A stretch of DNA of 55,038 nt, taken from assembly GCA_947589225.1 (NCBI GenBank), contig CANQBC010000013.1:1-55038 (forward strand), in the 5' to 3' direction. The position numbers and the translations under genes were made by a program. Below are positions 15,886 through 25,409 of the stretch, piece after piece. Origin of the DNA: an uncultured Oscillospiraceae bacterium (lineage in GTDB: Bacteria > Bacillota > Clostridia > Oscillospirales > Oscillospiraceae). The notes beneath the pieces are model-generated. The model was given only the letters and a program-made list of their open reading frames with translations. It made no database searches and was not told the DNA's origin. Numbering within the stretch: position 1 is the first letter of the stretch; every line of letters starts with the position of its first letter.

Positions 15886-15963
15886 TCATAAACCCGCACG
15901 AATCCCACCAGAGGGTGGGAGATAAATGAAACACCTTTGATTTCCGGGAAAGGGGGGCGGCGG

Positions 15964-16380
15964 ATGTTCGGCGTATACAAGCACACCATAGACGCGAAGG
16001 GACGTCTTGCCATACCTTCCCGTATCCGGGAGGAACTGGGCGAGACCTTCTACGTCACCATCTCCTCCGAGAAGTGCCTGACGGCGTATTCCGGCGAGAG
16101 CTGGCAGAGGCTGATGGATAAGATCTGCGCCCTGCCCAAGGTACAACAGATCAAAGCGCGCCCGCTTTTCGCCCACGCGGCGAAATGCGAGCTTGACAGT
16201 CAGGGGAGGGTGCTTCTGCCCCAGAATCTGCGTGAATTTGCCGCTCTCGACAAGAACGTCGCCGTGGTCGGGAACGGCGAGTGCGCCCAGCTTTGGGATG
16301 AGGCGACCTGGGATGCCGTCGACTCCATCGAGACGACGCCTGAGAACATCGCCCAGGTGCTTCTGGAGCTTGATTTCTGA
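15964..16380 (+). CDS. mraZ: Transcriptional regulator MraZ
   Basis: A 138-residue AbrB-fold protein with two MraZ repeats (DAKGRLAIPSRIREEL near residue 10 and DSQGRVLLPQNLREFA near 80), each carrying the D-x-x-G-R motif. It is the conserved first gene of the dcw cluster and usually regulates it. The ATG at 15964 follows a GGGGGGC ribosome site; an earlier in-frame ATG lacks conservation. The stop codon overlaps the rsmH start (TGATG). Three GTG repeats upstream are probable binding sites for this protein. Confidence 0.95.
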   Translation: MFGVYKHTIDAKGRLAIPSRIREELGETFYVTISSEKCLTAYSGESWQRLMDKICALPKVQQIKARPLFAHAAKCELDSQGRVLLPQNLREFAALDKNVAVVGNGECAQLWDEATWDAVDSIETTPENIAQVLLELDF

Positions 16381-17312
16381 TGGGCGAGGCGCACATACCC
16401 GTACTCCTTCATGAGTGTGTGGAGGGCCTTCGGATCAAACCCGGGGGCACATACGTGGATGGCACGCTCGGGCGGGGCGGCCATTCGGCGGCGATAGCCG
16501 GGAGACTGACCACGGGCCTTCTCATCGGCATCGACCGCGATACGGCGGCGATACGCGAGGCCGGAGAACGACTCCGGCCCCAGGGCTCGAGGGTGAGGCT
16601 GGTGCATGGCAACTTCCGGGATCTGGGCGGGATCCTGGACGGGCTCGGGATCGACCGGGTGGACGGGATGCTCTTTGACCTGGGCGTGTCCTCGCCCCAG
16701 CTGGACGACGCGGAGCGGGGCTTCTCCTATATGGCCGACGCGCCCCTGGACATGAGGATGGATCGGACGGCCTCCCTCACCGCCTTTGACGTGGTCAACG
16801 GCTGGGACGAGGCGGAGCTGAGACGGATCTTCTTTGAATACGGCGAGGAACGGTATTCACCGAAGATCGCGGCCGCCATTGTGAGGGCCCGTGAAAAGCG
16901 GGAGATAAAGACCACCCTCGAGCTTGTGGAGGTCATAAAGTCCGCCATGCCGGCCGCGGCCCTCCGGGAAAAGCAGCATCCGGCAAAAAGATGCTTCCAG
17001 GCCATCCGCATCGCGGTGAACGACGAGCTTGGGGCGCTTCGGGAAATGCTTGACACGGCGATGGACAGACTGAAGCCCGGGGGGAGGATAGCGGTGATCA
17101 GCTTCCACTCCCTGGAGGACAGGATCGTCAAATCCGCCATCCGCTCCCGGGAGAACGGCTGCACCTGCCCGCCGGAATTCCCGGTCTGCGTGTGCGGATT
17201 CAAACAGACGATGAAAAGCGTCACAAGAAAGCCCATAACGCCCTCGGAAGAGGAGCTTGAGAGGAATCCCAGATCCCGGAGCGCGAAGCTCAGGATAGCG
17301 GAGAGGATATAA
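16380..17312 (+). CDS. rsmH: 16S rRNA (cytosine(1402)-N4)-methyltransferase
   Basis: A 310-residue SAM-dependent methyltransferase that modifies C1402 in the ribosomal decoding centre. Recognisable features are HIPVLLHECV at the N-terminus, the SAM loop VDGTLGRGGHS near residue 27, FDLGVSSPQLD near 101, and the C-terminal RSAKLRIAERI. It starts at the last base of the mraZ stop codon, so the two genes are translationally coupled. Confidence 0.96.
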   Translation: MGEAHIPVLLHECVEGLRIKPGGTYVDGTLGRGGHSAAIAGRLTTGLLIGIDRDTAAIREAGERLRPQGSRVRLVHGNFRDLGGILDGLGIDRVDGMLFDLGVSSPQLDDAERGFSYMADAPLDMRMDRTASLTAFDVVNGWDEAELRRIFFEYGEERYSPKIAAAIVRAREKREIKTTLELVEVIKSAMPAAALREKQHPAKRCFQAIRIAVNDELGALREMLDTAMDRLKPGGRIAVISFHSLEDRIVKSAIRSRENGCTCPPEFPVCVCGFKQTMKSVTRKPITPSEEELERNPRSRSAKLRIAERI

Positions 17313-17339
17313 AAGTTTATTACGGAAGGATATGTTTAC

Positions 17340-17906
17340 ATGGCCGCAACAGCACAAATCAGATATGCCACCGCAACCTACGGAAGCGAAGCTTACGATC
17401 TGAACCGGGTGCAGGGTTACGCCCTCCCGGAGGAGGAAGCGGCCGAGGAGCCCTCGCGGGAGGAACAAATACGTGAGCGCCTTGACGAGAGAGCCAGGGC
17501 AAGGGCGCAGGCAAAAGCCGAGGCCCAGGCCCGATCCCAGACCTTCGGGATCCCGCTTTTGGGCATGATCGGCGCGCTTGTGGTGGCGGCGCTGATGGTC
17601 ACGGTGCTGATGGGCTATATCCAGCTTGCGGAGATCTCCGGCGAGACGAGCCGCGTCCGCTCCTCCATCGCCGACCTTGAGGAACGCAGCGAGGCGCTGA
17701 AGCTCCAGTACGAGACCACCTTCGACATGGCCAGCGTCGAGTCCTACGCCGTCAACATCCTGGGCATGACCCGGGGCGGCGCGCGGGAGATCTACACGGG
17801 CGTCATCCTCTCGGACAGAGCGCAGATCCTTGCCGAGGACGAGACTGCGGGGCTTTTGGCCCGCGTCACCGGATTTTTGAAGAGTCTGCCGGAATATTTC
17901 AGCTGA
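17340..17906 (+). CDS. ftsL: FtsL-like cell division protein
   Basis: A 188-residue protein with a long acidic and Arg/Ala-rich cytoplasmic N-terminus (about 1-75), one transmembrane segment (about 79-101) and an extracytoplasmic coiled coil (about 104-135). This is the bitopic layout of FtsL and DivIC, which form a divisome subcomplex with DivIB. FtsL sequences diverge strongly, so the call rests on topology, and on position between rsmH and a division PBP. The extended N-terminus and the tail after the coiled coil are longer than in classic FtsL. Confidence 0.8.
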   Translation: MAATAQIRYATATYGSEAYDLNRVQGYALPEEEAAEEPSREEQIRERLDERARARAQAKAEAQARSQTFGIPLLGMIGALVVAALMVTVLMGYIQLAEISGETSRVRSSIADLEERSEALKLQYETTFDMASVESYAVNILGMTRGGAREIYTGVILSDRAQILAEDETAGLLARVTGFLKSLPEYFS

Positions 17907-18008
17907 ACCGGCTATAAGCTATAACGGAATGGATCGGAACACACGCAGATCTCATTCGGCTATTGAAAGGGAAAGACAGATCCGGCGCGAAGATCAGGGG
18001 AGTTGACA

Positions 18009-20339
18009 ATGGCAAGATCCAACAGCGAATCTCAGGGAAAGAGAAACACAAGTACAATACTTGGCCGCACACTTATCCTGGCTCTTGTGTGCGGCATAGT
18101 TAGTTTTATTGTTTTGGGATGGCAGCTTTACAAGGTGATGATACGGGAGCACGACAAATATGAGGAGCTGGCCGTGCGCCAACAGACCCGATCTGTCTCC
18201 GTCTCCGCTTCCCGCGGCACCATCTACGACGCGAACGGACACACCCTGGCCAAATCCGCTACCGCCTACACCGTCTTTATCTCCCCCTACGAGATAAAGA
18301 TGTACCACGAGAAGGAATATAAGAGCAACGAGAAGGTCTATAACGACGAGCCCACCCTCATCGCCCGGGAGCTGAGCCGCATCCTGGGGGCGGACTACGA
18401 CACCATGATGGAGCAGATGAAGGACACCAAGTCCTGGTACAAGACCGTGGCCACCAAGATAAGCGCCGAGCTTGCCGACGAGGTGCGGAAATTCAAGGAC
18501 GAGCAGTCCATCGCGGGCGTACACATCGAGGAGGATTCCAAGCGCTTTTACCCTTACGGCCAGCTCGCCTGCCATGTTATCGGCTTTGTGGGCACGGATA
18601 ACTACGGCCTTGATGGCATCGAGGCCCTCTACGATTCAAAGCTTGAGGGTACCAACGGCTCCGTGGTGCGGCTCGTGGCCTCCAACGGCACCGAGATGCT
18701 CTTCGAGAATTATCAGAACTACAACGACGCCATTGACGGAAACGACATGACCCTGACCCTGGATACCACCGTACAGTCCGTGGCCGAGAAGTACCTTCAA
18801 CAGGCCATGGAGGCCAATTACATCCAGAACGGCGGCTGCGTCATCGTCCAGAACGTGCGCACCGGCGAGATCCTCGCCCTTGCCAACGCCAACGCCTATG
18901 ACCTGAACGATCCCTTCTCCCTCCCGGAGGAGAAGGAGGCGGAACTGGCTCTCATCGAGGACGAGGAGGAACGCAACGAGGCCCGGAAAAACGCCCGTCT
19001 GGCCCAGTGGCGCAACATGGCCATATCCGACACCTACGAACCGGGCTCCGTGTTCAAAATAATCACCATGGCCATCGGCCTTGAGGAGGGCGTCATCACC
19101 GAGGACAGCAGCTTCCCCTGCTATGGGAAGATCCCCGCCGGGCAGATCCAGGGGCGCGATACCGACCTTAACTGTTGGAAGCACGCCGGACACGGCGAGC
19201 AGAACCTCCGTCAGGCCGCCATGCACTCGTGTAACGTGGCCTTCGCCAACATCGGCCTGAGGATTGGCGCCAAGACCTATTATGATTACGTCAGGGCCTT
19301 CGGCCTGCGGGATAAGACGGGGATCGACCTCTCCGGCGAGTCCGGGAGCCAGTGGTGGACAGACGAGCACTTCCTGGGCCCCTACGGCCCCGGATCCCTC
19401 GCCTCCGCCTCCTTCGGGCAGACATTCAACGTCACGCCCATCCAGATGATCACGGCCGTCTCCGCCGCGGTCAACGGAGGCTATCTCATGGAGCCGTACA
19501 TTGTCAAGGAGATGCGCAACGCCGAGGGCGAGGTCGTCTACTCCAAGGAGCCCACCGTGGTGCGCCAGGTCATAAGCGAGGAGACGAGCGCCCTGGTGGC
19601 CAGCATTCTGGAGTCCGTCGTCTGCGATGAGGGCGGCACCGGATCCAACGCCTACGTGCCCGGCTACCGCGTCGGCGGCAAGACCGGCACCACCACAAAG
19701 ACGGCCCTTGAGAGGCAGACAGGCGTGCGGGAGTATATGGTCTCCTTCTGCGGCATTGCCCCCGCGGACGACCCGGAGATCGCGGTGCTCCTGGTGCTGG
19801 ATAACCCCAGCAACGAGTCCGGCATCTACATAGGCGGCGGCCAGATGGCGGCCCCCTACGTAGGCAAGATCATGAGCGAGATCCTCCCGTATCTGGGCGT
19901 ACAGCCCGTCTATGAGCCGGAGGAGGAGGCCCTGCTGGATGTGACGGTTCCGCGCATGGTGGGCGAAGGAAGGCTCACTGTCCGCGAGAAAGCGAAGGAG
20001 ATGGGCATCACCGTCCGCGAAGTGGGCGAGGGTGATACGGCCACCGCCCAGCTTCCCGTTTCGGGCGCTCAGGTGGCGGCGGGCAGCCAGATCATCGTCT
20101 ATTTCGGGGAGAGCGTCCCGCAGGAGACAGTGGTCGTCCCGGATCTCACCGGAAAAACCGTCAACCAGGCAAGAAATACCCTCCAGAATCTGGGCCTCTA
20201 TCTGGATACCTCCGGCGCGTCGCCGGCCATAGAGGGGGTCACGGTGGCCTCCCAGGCCATAGAGCAGGGCGCCGAGGTTCCCTACGGCGCCGTCATAAGC
20301 GTGACGCTTGTGGACAACTCGAATCTGGGGATGTACTGA
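18009..20339 (+). CDS. Class B penicillin-binding protein with PASTA domains (FtsI/SpoVD type)
   Basis: A 776-residue transpeptidase that cross-links peptidoglycan at the division site or spore septum. One membrane anchor lies near residues 20-42. The PBP dimer domain follows, then the transpeptidase with S347-x-x-K in PGSVFK, S407-C-N and K558-T-G-T. Two PASTA domains end the protein (about 642-706 and 708-773), a SpoVD/PBP2x-like feature. I prefer the ATG at 18009, which follows AGGGGAG; a TTG lies two codons earlier. Only one class B PBP is present in the cluster, so it may serve vegetative division as FtsI. A repeat-derived spacer separates it from murE. Confidence 0.92.
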   Translation: MARSNSESQGKRNTSTILGRTLILALVCGIVSFIVLGWQLYKVMIREHDKYEELAVRQQTRSVSVSASRGTIYDANGHTLAKSATAYTVFISPYEIKMYHEKEYKSNEKVYNDEPTLIARELSRILGADYDTMMEQMKDTKSWYKTVATKISAELADEVRKFKDEQSIAGVHIEEDSKRFYPYGQLACHVIGFVGTDNYGLDGIEALYDSKLEGTNGSVVRLVASNGTEMLFENYQNYNDAIDGNDMTLTLDTTVQSVAEKYLQQAMEANYIQNGGCVIVQNVRTGEILALANANAYDLNDPFSLPEEKEAELALIEDEEERNEARKNARLAQWRNMAISDTYEPGSVFKIITMAIGLEEGVITEDSSFPCYGKIPAGQIQGRDTDLNCWKHAGHGEQNLRQAAMHSCNVAFANIGLRIGAKTYYDYVRAFGLRDKTGIDLSGESGSQWWTDEHFLGPYGPGSLASASFGQTFNVTPIQMITAVSAAVNGGYLMEPYIVKEMRNAEGEVVYSKEPTVVRQVISEETSALVASILESVVCDEGGTGSNAYVPGYRVGGKTGTTTKTALERQTGVREYMVSFCGIAPADDPEIAVLLVLDNPSNESGIYIGGGQMAAPYVGKIMSEILPYLGVQPVYEPEEEALLDVTVPRMVGEGRLTVREKAKEMGITVREVGEGDTATAQLPVSGAQVAAGSQIIVYFGESVPQETVVVPDLTGKTVNQARNTLQNLGLYLDTSGASPAIEGVTVASQAIEQGAEVPYGAVISVTLVDNSNLGMY

Positions 20340-20401
20340 CGTTGCCGCGGAACCCGCGACAGCTCCTCCGCCCCCAAAGGGGACGGACTCGCTCGCCGGG
20401 T

Positions 20402-20445
20402 TCGCTCCTCCTCTCCCCAGCGGGCCGCCGCCCGCCGGGGGCCCC
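20402..20445 (-). repeat. Partial repeat module between the PBP gene and murE
   Basis: The 18 bases 20402-20419 are the reverse complement of 2899-2916. A GCGGGC/GCCCGC hairpin (20420-20435) and a GGGGGCCCC run (20437-20445) adjoin it, in the same order as in copy B. The module sits inside an operon, in a gap of 131 bases. Confidence 0.65.
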
Positions 20446-20470
20446 GTAATCGACAGTATGTGGTGGTACC

Positions 20471-21946
20471 ATGAAACTTACAAAGCTTATTGAGAATATC
20501 GACGTGGCGCGTATGACGGCGGATCCGGATATGGAGGTCACGGGCCTTGTCTCGGACTCCCGGCAGGTGACGCCCGGCTGCGCCTTTATCGCGGTGCGAG
20601 GCTATGACACCGACGGACACCGCTTCATCCCCTCCGCGCTGGAGAGGGGCGCGGCGGTGATCATAGGGGAGGAGGCCCCCGAGGGCGTCCCGGCGGTGAT
20701 CGTACACGATTCACGCCTTGCCATGGCCGTGGCGGCGGGCAACCTGTACGGCAATCCCTCCCGCAGGCTCCATATGATAGGCGTCACCGGCACCAACGGG
20801 AAGACCACCACGACGAACCTTATTAAGACCATCCTTGAGACGGCGGCCGGCGCCAAGGTCGGCCTCATCGGCACCAACCGCAACATGATCGGAGACAGGG
20901 AATATCCCACCGAGCGCACGACCCCCGACTGCCTTGAGCTCCAGAAGCTCCTGGCGGACATGGTCGACGCCGGATGCGGCTACGCCGTGATGGAGGTCTC
21001 CTCCCACGCCCTCTTCCTGGATCGGGTCTACGGCATCGATTTCGATCAGGGGATCTTCACAAACCTCACCGAGGATCACCTGGATTTCCACAAAACCATG
21101 GAAGCCTACGCCCAGGCCAAGTCCCGGCTTTTCAAGATGTGCCGGAAGGCGATCGTCAATATTGACGACGAGTGGTCAAAGACCATGCTGGACGCCGCCG
21201 CGGGGGAGGTATTCACCTACTCTGCCAAAAGCGACAGCGCGGATCTCACGGCAAGAGACATAAAGCTGGAGCTCAGCTCCGTGAGCTTCTGCGCGCTGAT
21301 GACGGGAAAGCTTGAAAAGCTCACCCTCGCCATCCCCGGCCTTTTCAGCGTATACAACGCCCTGGCGGCAACGGCCTGCGCCGTCTGCGCCGGCGTCCCG
21401 CTGGAGAAGGCGTGCGCCGCCATGTCCCGGTGCTCCGGCGTCAAGGGCAGGGCGGAGGTGGTGCCCACGGGCACCAATTACACGGTGCTCATCGACTACG
21501 CCCATACGCCCGACGCCCTTGAAAACATCATCGACACGGTGAAGGGCTTCGCCAAAGCGCGCACCATCGTCCTCTTTGGCTGCGGCGGCGACAGGGATCC
21601 CATGAAGCGGCCCATCATGGGCAAGATCGCCATGGACAGAGCGGACTACGTTATCGTCACCTCCGACAATCCCCGAACCGAAAAGCCGGAGGCCATCGTC
21701 GAAAATATTCTTGTGGGCGTCAGACAGTCAAAAAAGTCCACCCCCTGCGACGTGATCGTCGACCGGCGCGAGGCCATCGGCCACGCCCTTTCCATCGCGC
21801 GGCCCGGCGACGTGGTGATCCTGGCCGGAAAGGGCCACGAGACATATCAGGAGATCGACCACGTCAAGCACCACTTCGACGAGCGCGAAGTTGTGGCCGA
21901 GGCCCTTTATAAAATTCAAAGCGGACTAAGGACGGATAACAGATGA
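20471..21946 (+). CDS. murE: UDP-MurNAc-tripeptide synthetase
   Basis: A 491-residue Mur ligase that adds the third amino acid to UDP-MurNAc-L-Ala-D-Glu. The ATP loop is GVTGTNGKTTTT near residue 105. The substrate motif DNPR in TSDNPRTEKP (near residue 396) is the one associated with meso-diaminopimelate rather than lysine, so the cell wall is predicted to be DAP type. The catalytic-domain motif GCGGDRDPMKRP is intact. The upstream gap contains a repeat module and a weak ribosome site. The stop overlaps the mraY start (ATGA). Confidence 0.95.
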   Translation: MKLTKLIENIDVARMTADPDMEVTGLVSDSRQVTPGCAFIAVRGYDTDGHRFIPSALERGAAVIIGEEAPEGVPAVIVHDSRLAMAVAAGNLYGNPSRRLHMIGVTGTNGKTTTTNLIKTILETAAGAKVGLIGTNRNMIGDREYPTERTTPDCLELQKLLADMVDAGCGYAVMEVSSHALFLDRVYGIDFDQGIFTNLTEDHLDFHKTMEAYAQAKSRLFKMCRKAIVNIDDEWSKTMLDAAAGEVFTYSAKSDSADLTARDIKLELSSVSFCALMTGKLEKLTLAIPGLFSVYNALAATACAVCAGVPLEKACAAMSRCSGVKGRAEVVPTGTNYTVLIDYAHTPDALENIIDTVKGFAKARTIVLFGCGGDRDPMKRPIMGKIAMDRADYVIVTSDNPRTEKPEAIVENILVGVRQSKKSTPCDVIVDRREAIGHALSIARPGDVVILAGKGHETYQEIDHVKHHFDEREVVAEALYKIQSGLRTDNR

Positions 21947-22938
21947 TCATTGACCTCATGTGGGCCTTTGTGGGCTCGTTTCTTGTGACGGTAATTGTGG
22001 GCATAGCCCTCATACCGGCTCTCCGCCGCATGAAGGCGGGACAGACCATCCGGTCGGACGGCCCAACCTGGCACCTGACAAAGCAGGGCACCCCCACCAT
22101 GGGCGGGCTCATGTTTATCGCCGGTATTACGGCCATGTGCGTGCTCGGCGGCATTGACGACATCGCGGCGGGGGACTGGAGACACATCATCATTCTCGTC
22201 TTTTCCCTGCTTTTCGGCCTGATCGGTTTTCTTGACGACTACGAGAAGGTGAAGAAAAAGCGCAATCTGGGCCTCACCGCGTGGCAGAAGCTGGCCCTTC
22301 AGATCGCGGCGGCGGCGGTGCTGGTGCTCCTTCTGAGGCTTGAGGGACATTTGAGCTCCAACCTCTACGTACCCTTCTTCGACGTGACCGTCCATCTGCC
22401 GTACCCCGTCTACCTGGCCCTGGCCATCTTCATCATCGTGGGATGCGTCAACGCCGTGAATATCACCGACGGCATCGACGGACTGGCAGCCGGGGTCTCC
22501 ACCCCCGTGGCGCTCTGCTACGCCGCCATAGCGGCGGCATGGGGCTACGGCTCTGTCGGCCTCTTCGGCGCCGCCATGGCCGGCGGGCTCGTGGGCTTTC
22601 TCATTTTCAATTTCTACCCCGCGAAGATCTTTATGGGCGACACCGGCTCCCTGTTTTTAGGCGGCGCCATCTGCGCCACCGCCTTCGCCCTTGATATGCC
22701 CCTGGTGCTTGTCCCCCTGGGCTTCATTTACATCGTGGAGACCATGTCCGACATCATCCAGGTGATCTATTTCAAGCTCACCCACGGTAAACGTATTTTC
22801 AAAATGGCGCCCATTCATCACCACCTTGAGATGTCCGGCTGGGGCGAGAGACGCATTTTCACCGTATTCACCGCCGTATCCACGGCGCTTGCCATTTTGA
22901 CATTCTTCGCCGTCCGGACAAGATTCGGCGCGATGTGA
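21943..22938 (+). CDS. mraY: Phospho-MurNAc-pentapeptide transferase
   Basis: A 331-residue polytopic enzyme that forms lipid I on undecaprenyl phosphate. The family signatures are visible: K-x-G-T-P-T-M-G-G near residue 47, a DDYEKV loop, NAVNITDGIDGLA near 170, FNFYPAKIFMGDTGSL near 222, and PIHHHLEMSG near 288. About ten membrane segments are predicted. It starts within the murE stop codon (ATGA overlap). murF and murD, which normally flank mraY, are absent. Confidence 0.97.
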   Translation: MIIDLMWAFVGSFLVTVIVGIALIPALRRMKAGQTIRSDGPTWHLTKQGTPTMGGLMFIAGITAMCVLGGIDDIAAGDWRHIIILVFSLLFGLIGFLDDYEKVKKKRNLGLTAWQKLALQIAAAAVLVLLLRLEGHLSSNLYVPFFDVTVHLPYPVYLALAIFIIVGCVNAVNITDGIDGLAAGVSTPVALCYAAIAAAWGYGSVGLFGAAMAGGLVGFLIFNFYPAKIFMGDTGSLFLGGAICATAFALDMPLVLVPLGFIYIVETMSDIIQVIYFKLTHGKRIFKMAPIHHHLEMSGWGERRIFTVFTAVSTALAILTFFAVRTRFGAM

Positions 22939-22966
22939 GCATAATTCCGGAAGGAGGAAACAAAAC

Positions 22967-24190
22967 ATGGATCGTTATGAAGCACACCCGGCTCAGAATA
23001 CCGGCGAGGAGCGCGTATATGCCGACCGGGAGCTTCGCGACCGCAGGGCCGAGAGCCGGCATGTTGAGCGCGGCGCCTTTGACCTGCCCTTTTTCCTCCT
23101 GACACTTCTCATACTCCTGATCGGCGTGGTCATGGTACTCTCGGCCAGCTTCGCCAGGGCCTATTACAAGGACGGCAACGCCATGGGTATTTTCGTCCGC
23201 CAGCTGGGCTTCGCCGGACTTGGCATCGCCCTTATGCTGGTGCTGTCGCGCCTGCCCTCCACGTTCTATCGCCGTATGTCGCTTCCCCTTTTGGTGGTGA
23301 CGGGTTTCATGCTGGCCCTTGTGCCGTTTCTCGGGACAGGCAAGGAGGAGGTCGGCGCCAACCGTTGGTTCAATCTGGGCTTTACCACCTTCCAGCCCTC
23401 GGAAATCGCCAAGATCGCCATTATTCTCTTTTTCGCCAACCTCATCTGCGTATACCGCAACAAAATGAAAACCTTCAGATACGGCGTCGCGCCCTTCGCG
23501 GGCATTCTCGCCGTCACCGTACTGCTCCTGCTCCTGGAGCCGCACCTTTCCGCGTCCGTCATCATTATCGCCATCGGCGCCATTATGATGTTCGCCGGCG
23601 GCACACGTCTGTGGGTATTCGGCCTCGGCATCGCCGTCGTGGGGGTGGCGGGCTTTGTGGTGGTCAATTTCTTCCCCTACGCCTCCTCCCGCATAACCGT
23701 CTGGCAGGATCCCTGGTCCGACCCTTTGAATAAAGGACTTCAAACCATCCAGTCCCTATACGCCATCGGCTCCGGCGGCCTCACCGGACTGGGACTGGGG
23801 CAGGGGAGACAGAAGTATATGTATCTCCCCGAGGAGCACAACGACTTTATCTTTTCCATCGTCTGCGAGGAGCTGGGCTTTATCGGCGCCATGCTGATCC
23901 TTGCCCTCTTCGCCGTCCTCATCATCCGCGGATACTGGCTGGCTCTCCATGCCAGGGATCGCTTCGGATCCCTGGTCATCATCGGCATTACGAGCCTGCT
24001 GGCTATCCAGGTGTTTCTCAACGTGGCGGTGGTCACGAACCTCGTCCCCTGCACAGGCATCTCTCTCCCGTTTTTCAGCTACGGCGGAACGGCTTTGCTC
24101 ATACAGCTGGGTGAAATGGGTATCGTACTGTCTATTTCAAGAGAGATCCCTTTGCGAAAAAAGAAGAGTGAGGACGAGGATAAAAAATGA
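22967..24190 (+). CDS. ftsW: SEDS peptidoglycan polymerase FtsW
   Basis: A 407-residue SEDS glycosyltransferase that polymerises lipid II at the septum with its PBP partner. A charged N-terminal extension of about 40 residues precedes roughly ten membrane segments. Family features include VMVLSASFARAY near residue 50, WFNLGFTTFQPSEIAKI near residues 129-145, and LPFFSYGGTALL near residue 365. AAGGAGG lies 9 bases before the ATG. It overlaps murG by 4 bases. SpoVE is the alternative name; with one copy in the cluster I cannot separate the two. Confidence 0.95.
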   Translation: MDRYEAHPAQNTGEERVYADRELRDRRAESRHVERGAFDLPFFLLTLLILLIGVVMVLSASFARAYYKDGNAMGIFVRQLGFAGLGIALMLVLSRLPSTFYRRMSLPLLVVTGFMLALVPFLGTGKEEVGANRWFNLGFTTFQPSEIAKIAIILFFANLICVYRNKMKTFRYGVAPFAGILAVTVLLLLLEPHLSASVIIIAIGAIMMFAGGTRLWVFGLGIAVVGVAGFVVVNFFPYASSRITVWQDPWSDPLNKGLQTIQSLYAIGSGGLTGLGLGQGRQKYMYLPEEHNDFIFSIVCEELGFIGAMLILALFAVLIIRGYWLALHARDRFGSLVIIGITSLLAIQVFLNVAVVTNLVPCTGISLPFFSYGGTALLIQLGEMGIVLSISREIPLRKKKSEDEDKK

Positions 24191-25314
24191 GGTTTCTATT
24201 CGCGTGCGGCGGCACGGCGGGGCACATCAATCCCGCGCTGGCGGTGGCCGGCAAGCTCCGGGATTCCATTCCGGAGGCCGAGTTCCTTTTTCTGGGCTCC
24301 GGCAGGGAGATGGAGCGCCGGCTCATACCCGCGGCGGGCTTTGAGTTGCGCAATATCACAGTTACGGGTTTCAGACGGGGCATTTCCCCCGCTGACATAT
24401 TATTTAATCTCAGCACAGTGAAAAACCTTGGCGCGGCAAAGCGCCAGTGCCGGGAGATCCTGAATGGCTTCCGGCCCGACGTGGTGGTCGGCACGGGAGG
24501 ATATGTCTGCTACCCGGTTCTGAAGGAGGCGGTAAGGCGCGGCATACCCACCGTCATGCACGAATCCAACGCCGTGCCGGGGCTTACCACGAAAATGCTC
24601 TCCGGCATTGTAGACAAGATGCTGGTGGCTTTCCCGGAGGTCAGCGAAAACTACAAAAAGCCCGAGCGCGTAGTGGTGACGGGGACGCCCATCAGGGACG
24701 ACTTCCTTCGCTATTCCCGCCAGGAGGCAAAACGCCGCCTGGGCCTGGATCAAAAGCCCCTGGCGGTCTCCTTCTGGGGCAGCCTGGGCGCCGACAACAT
24801 GAACAGCAAGATGGCGGAGTTTATAAGACTCAACGCCAGGAGCGGCGCCATGCGCCACATCCACGCCACCGGGAACGGCGACGCGGGGATGGCCAGGATG
24901 GTGGAGCGCCTGGGCTCCATGGGCGTCTACGGCCTTCCCGACTGGGAGGAGCTGCGGCCTTACATCGACAACATGGGCACCTTAATGGCCGCGGCGGACA
25001 TCATCCTCTGCCGTGCCGGCGCGTCCACCATGGCGGAGCTCACCGCCCTGGGCAGGGCCGCGATCCTTGTTCCTTCTCCCAATGTTACAAACAACCATCA
25101 GGAGAAAAACGCCCGCGCTCTTGAGCGCTCGGGAGGGGCGCTTGTCTTTACCGAGGATAACTGCACAGGCGAGCAGCTATACAACGCCGCCGTGTCCCTC
25201 CTTCGGGATCGTGACAGGCTGACCGCCATGGAGAACGCCTCCAGAGCCGTTGGCGTGACCGATTCCTGCGCCCGTATCTCCGGCGAGATACTTGGCTTGG
25301 TAAAAGGAATGTGA
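24187..25314 (+). CDS. murG: Lipid II synthase MurG
   Basis: A 375-residue GT-B glycosyltransferase that adds GlcNAc to lipid I on the inner face of the membrane. The N-terminal loop is CGGTAGHINPALAVA. The second G-rich loop is weaker than usual (VSFWGSLGADNMN). The C-terminal donor-site region shows CRAGASTMAELTALGRAAILVP. The length and the ATGA overlap with ftsW support the assignment. The next gene, murA, starts after 95 bases. Confidence 0.95.
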   Translation: MRFLFACGGTAGHINPALAVAGKLRDSIPEAEFLFLGSGREMERRLIPAAGFELRNITVTGFRRGISPADILFNLSTVKNLGAAKRQCREILNGFRPDVVVGTGGYVCYPVLKEAVRRGIPTVMHESNAVPGLTTKMLSGIVDKMLVAFPEVSENYKKPERVVVTGTPIRDDFLRYSRQEAKRRLGLDQKPLAVSFWGSLGADNMNSKMAEFIRLNARSGAMRHIHATGNGDAGMARMVERLGSMGVYGLPDWEELRPYIDNMGTLMAAADIILCRAGASTMAELTALGRAAILVPSPNVTNNHQEKNARALERSGGALVFTEDNCTGEQLYNAAVSLLRDRDRLTAMENASRAVGVTDSCARISGEILGLVKGM

Positions 25315-25409
25315 ATACGTTTTTTACCCCATTGAGCTTTTCAACGCCGTAACCTTGAAAATAAAGCGCGCATAGTATGACCTGAAAATAAAACTTTTCG
25401 GGGGTAACT

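Larger units (their letters stand above)
15626..15963. other. Intergenic region upstream of mraZ
   Basis: This 338-base gap contains the terminator of the previous operon, the mraZ promoter, the MraZ operator and a small leader hairpin, TCCCACC/GGTGGGA at 15903-15920. I see no open frame of interest in it. Confidence 0.7.

Noticed and set aside
25315-25409. Promoter before murA
   Set aside because: TTGAAA near 25353 has no acceptable -10 at 16-18 bases, so murA is more simply part of the dcw operon.
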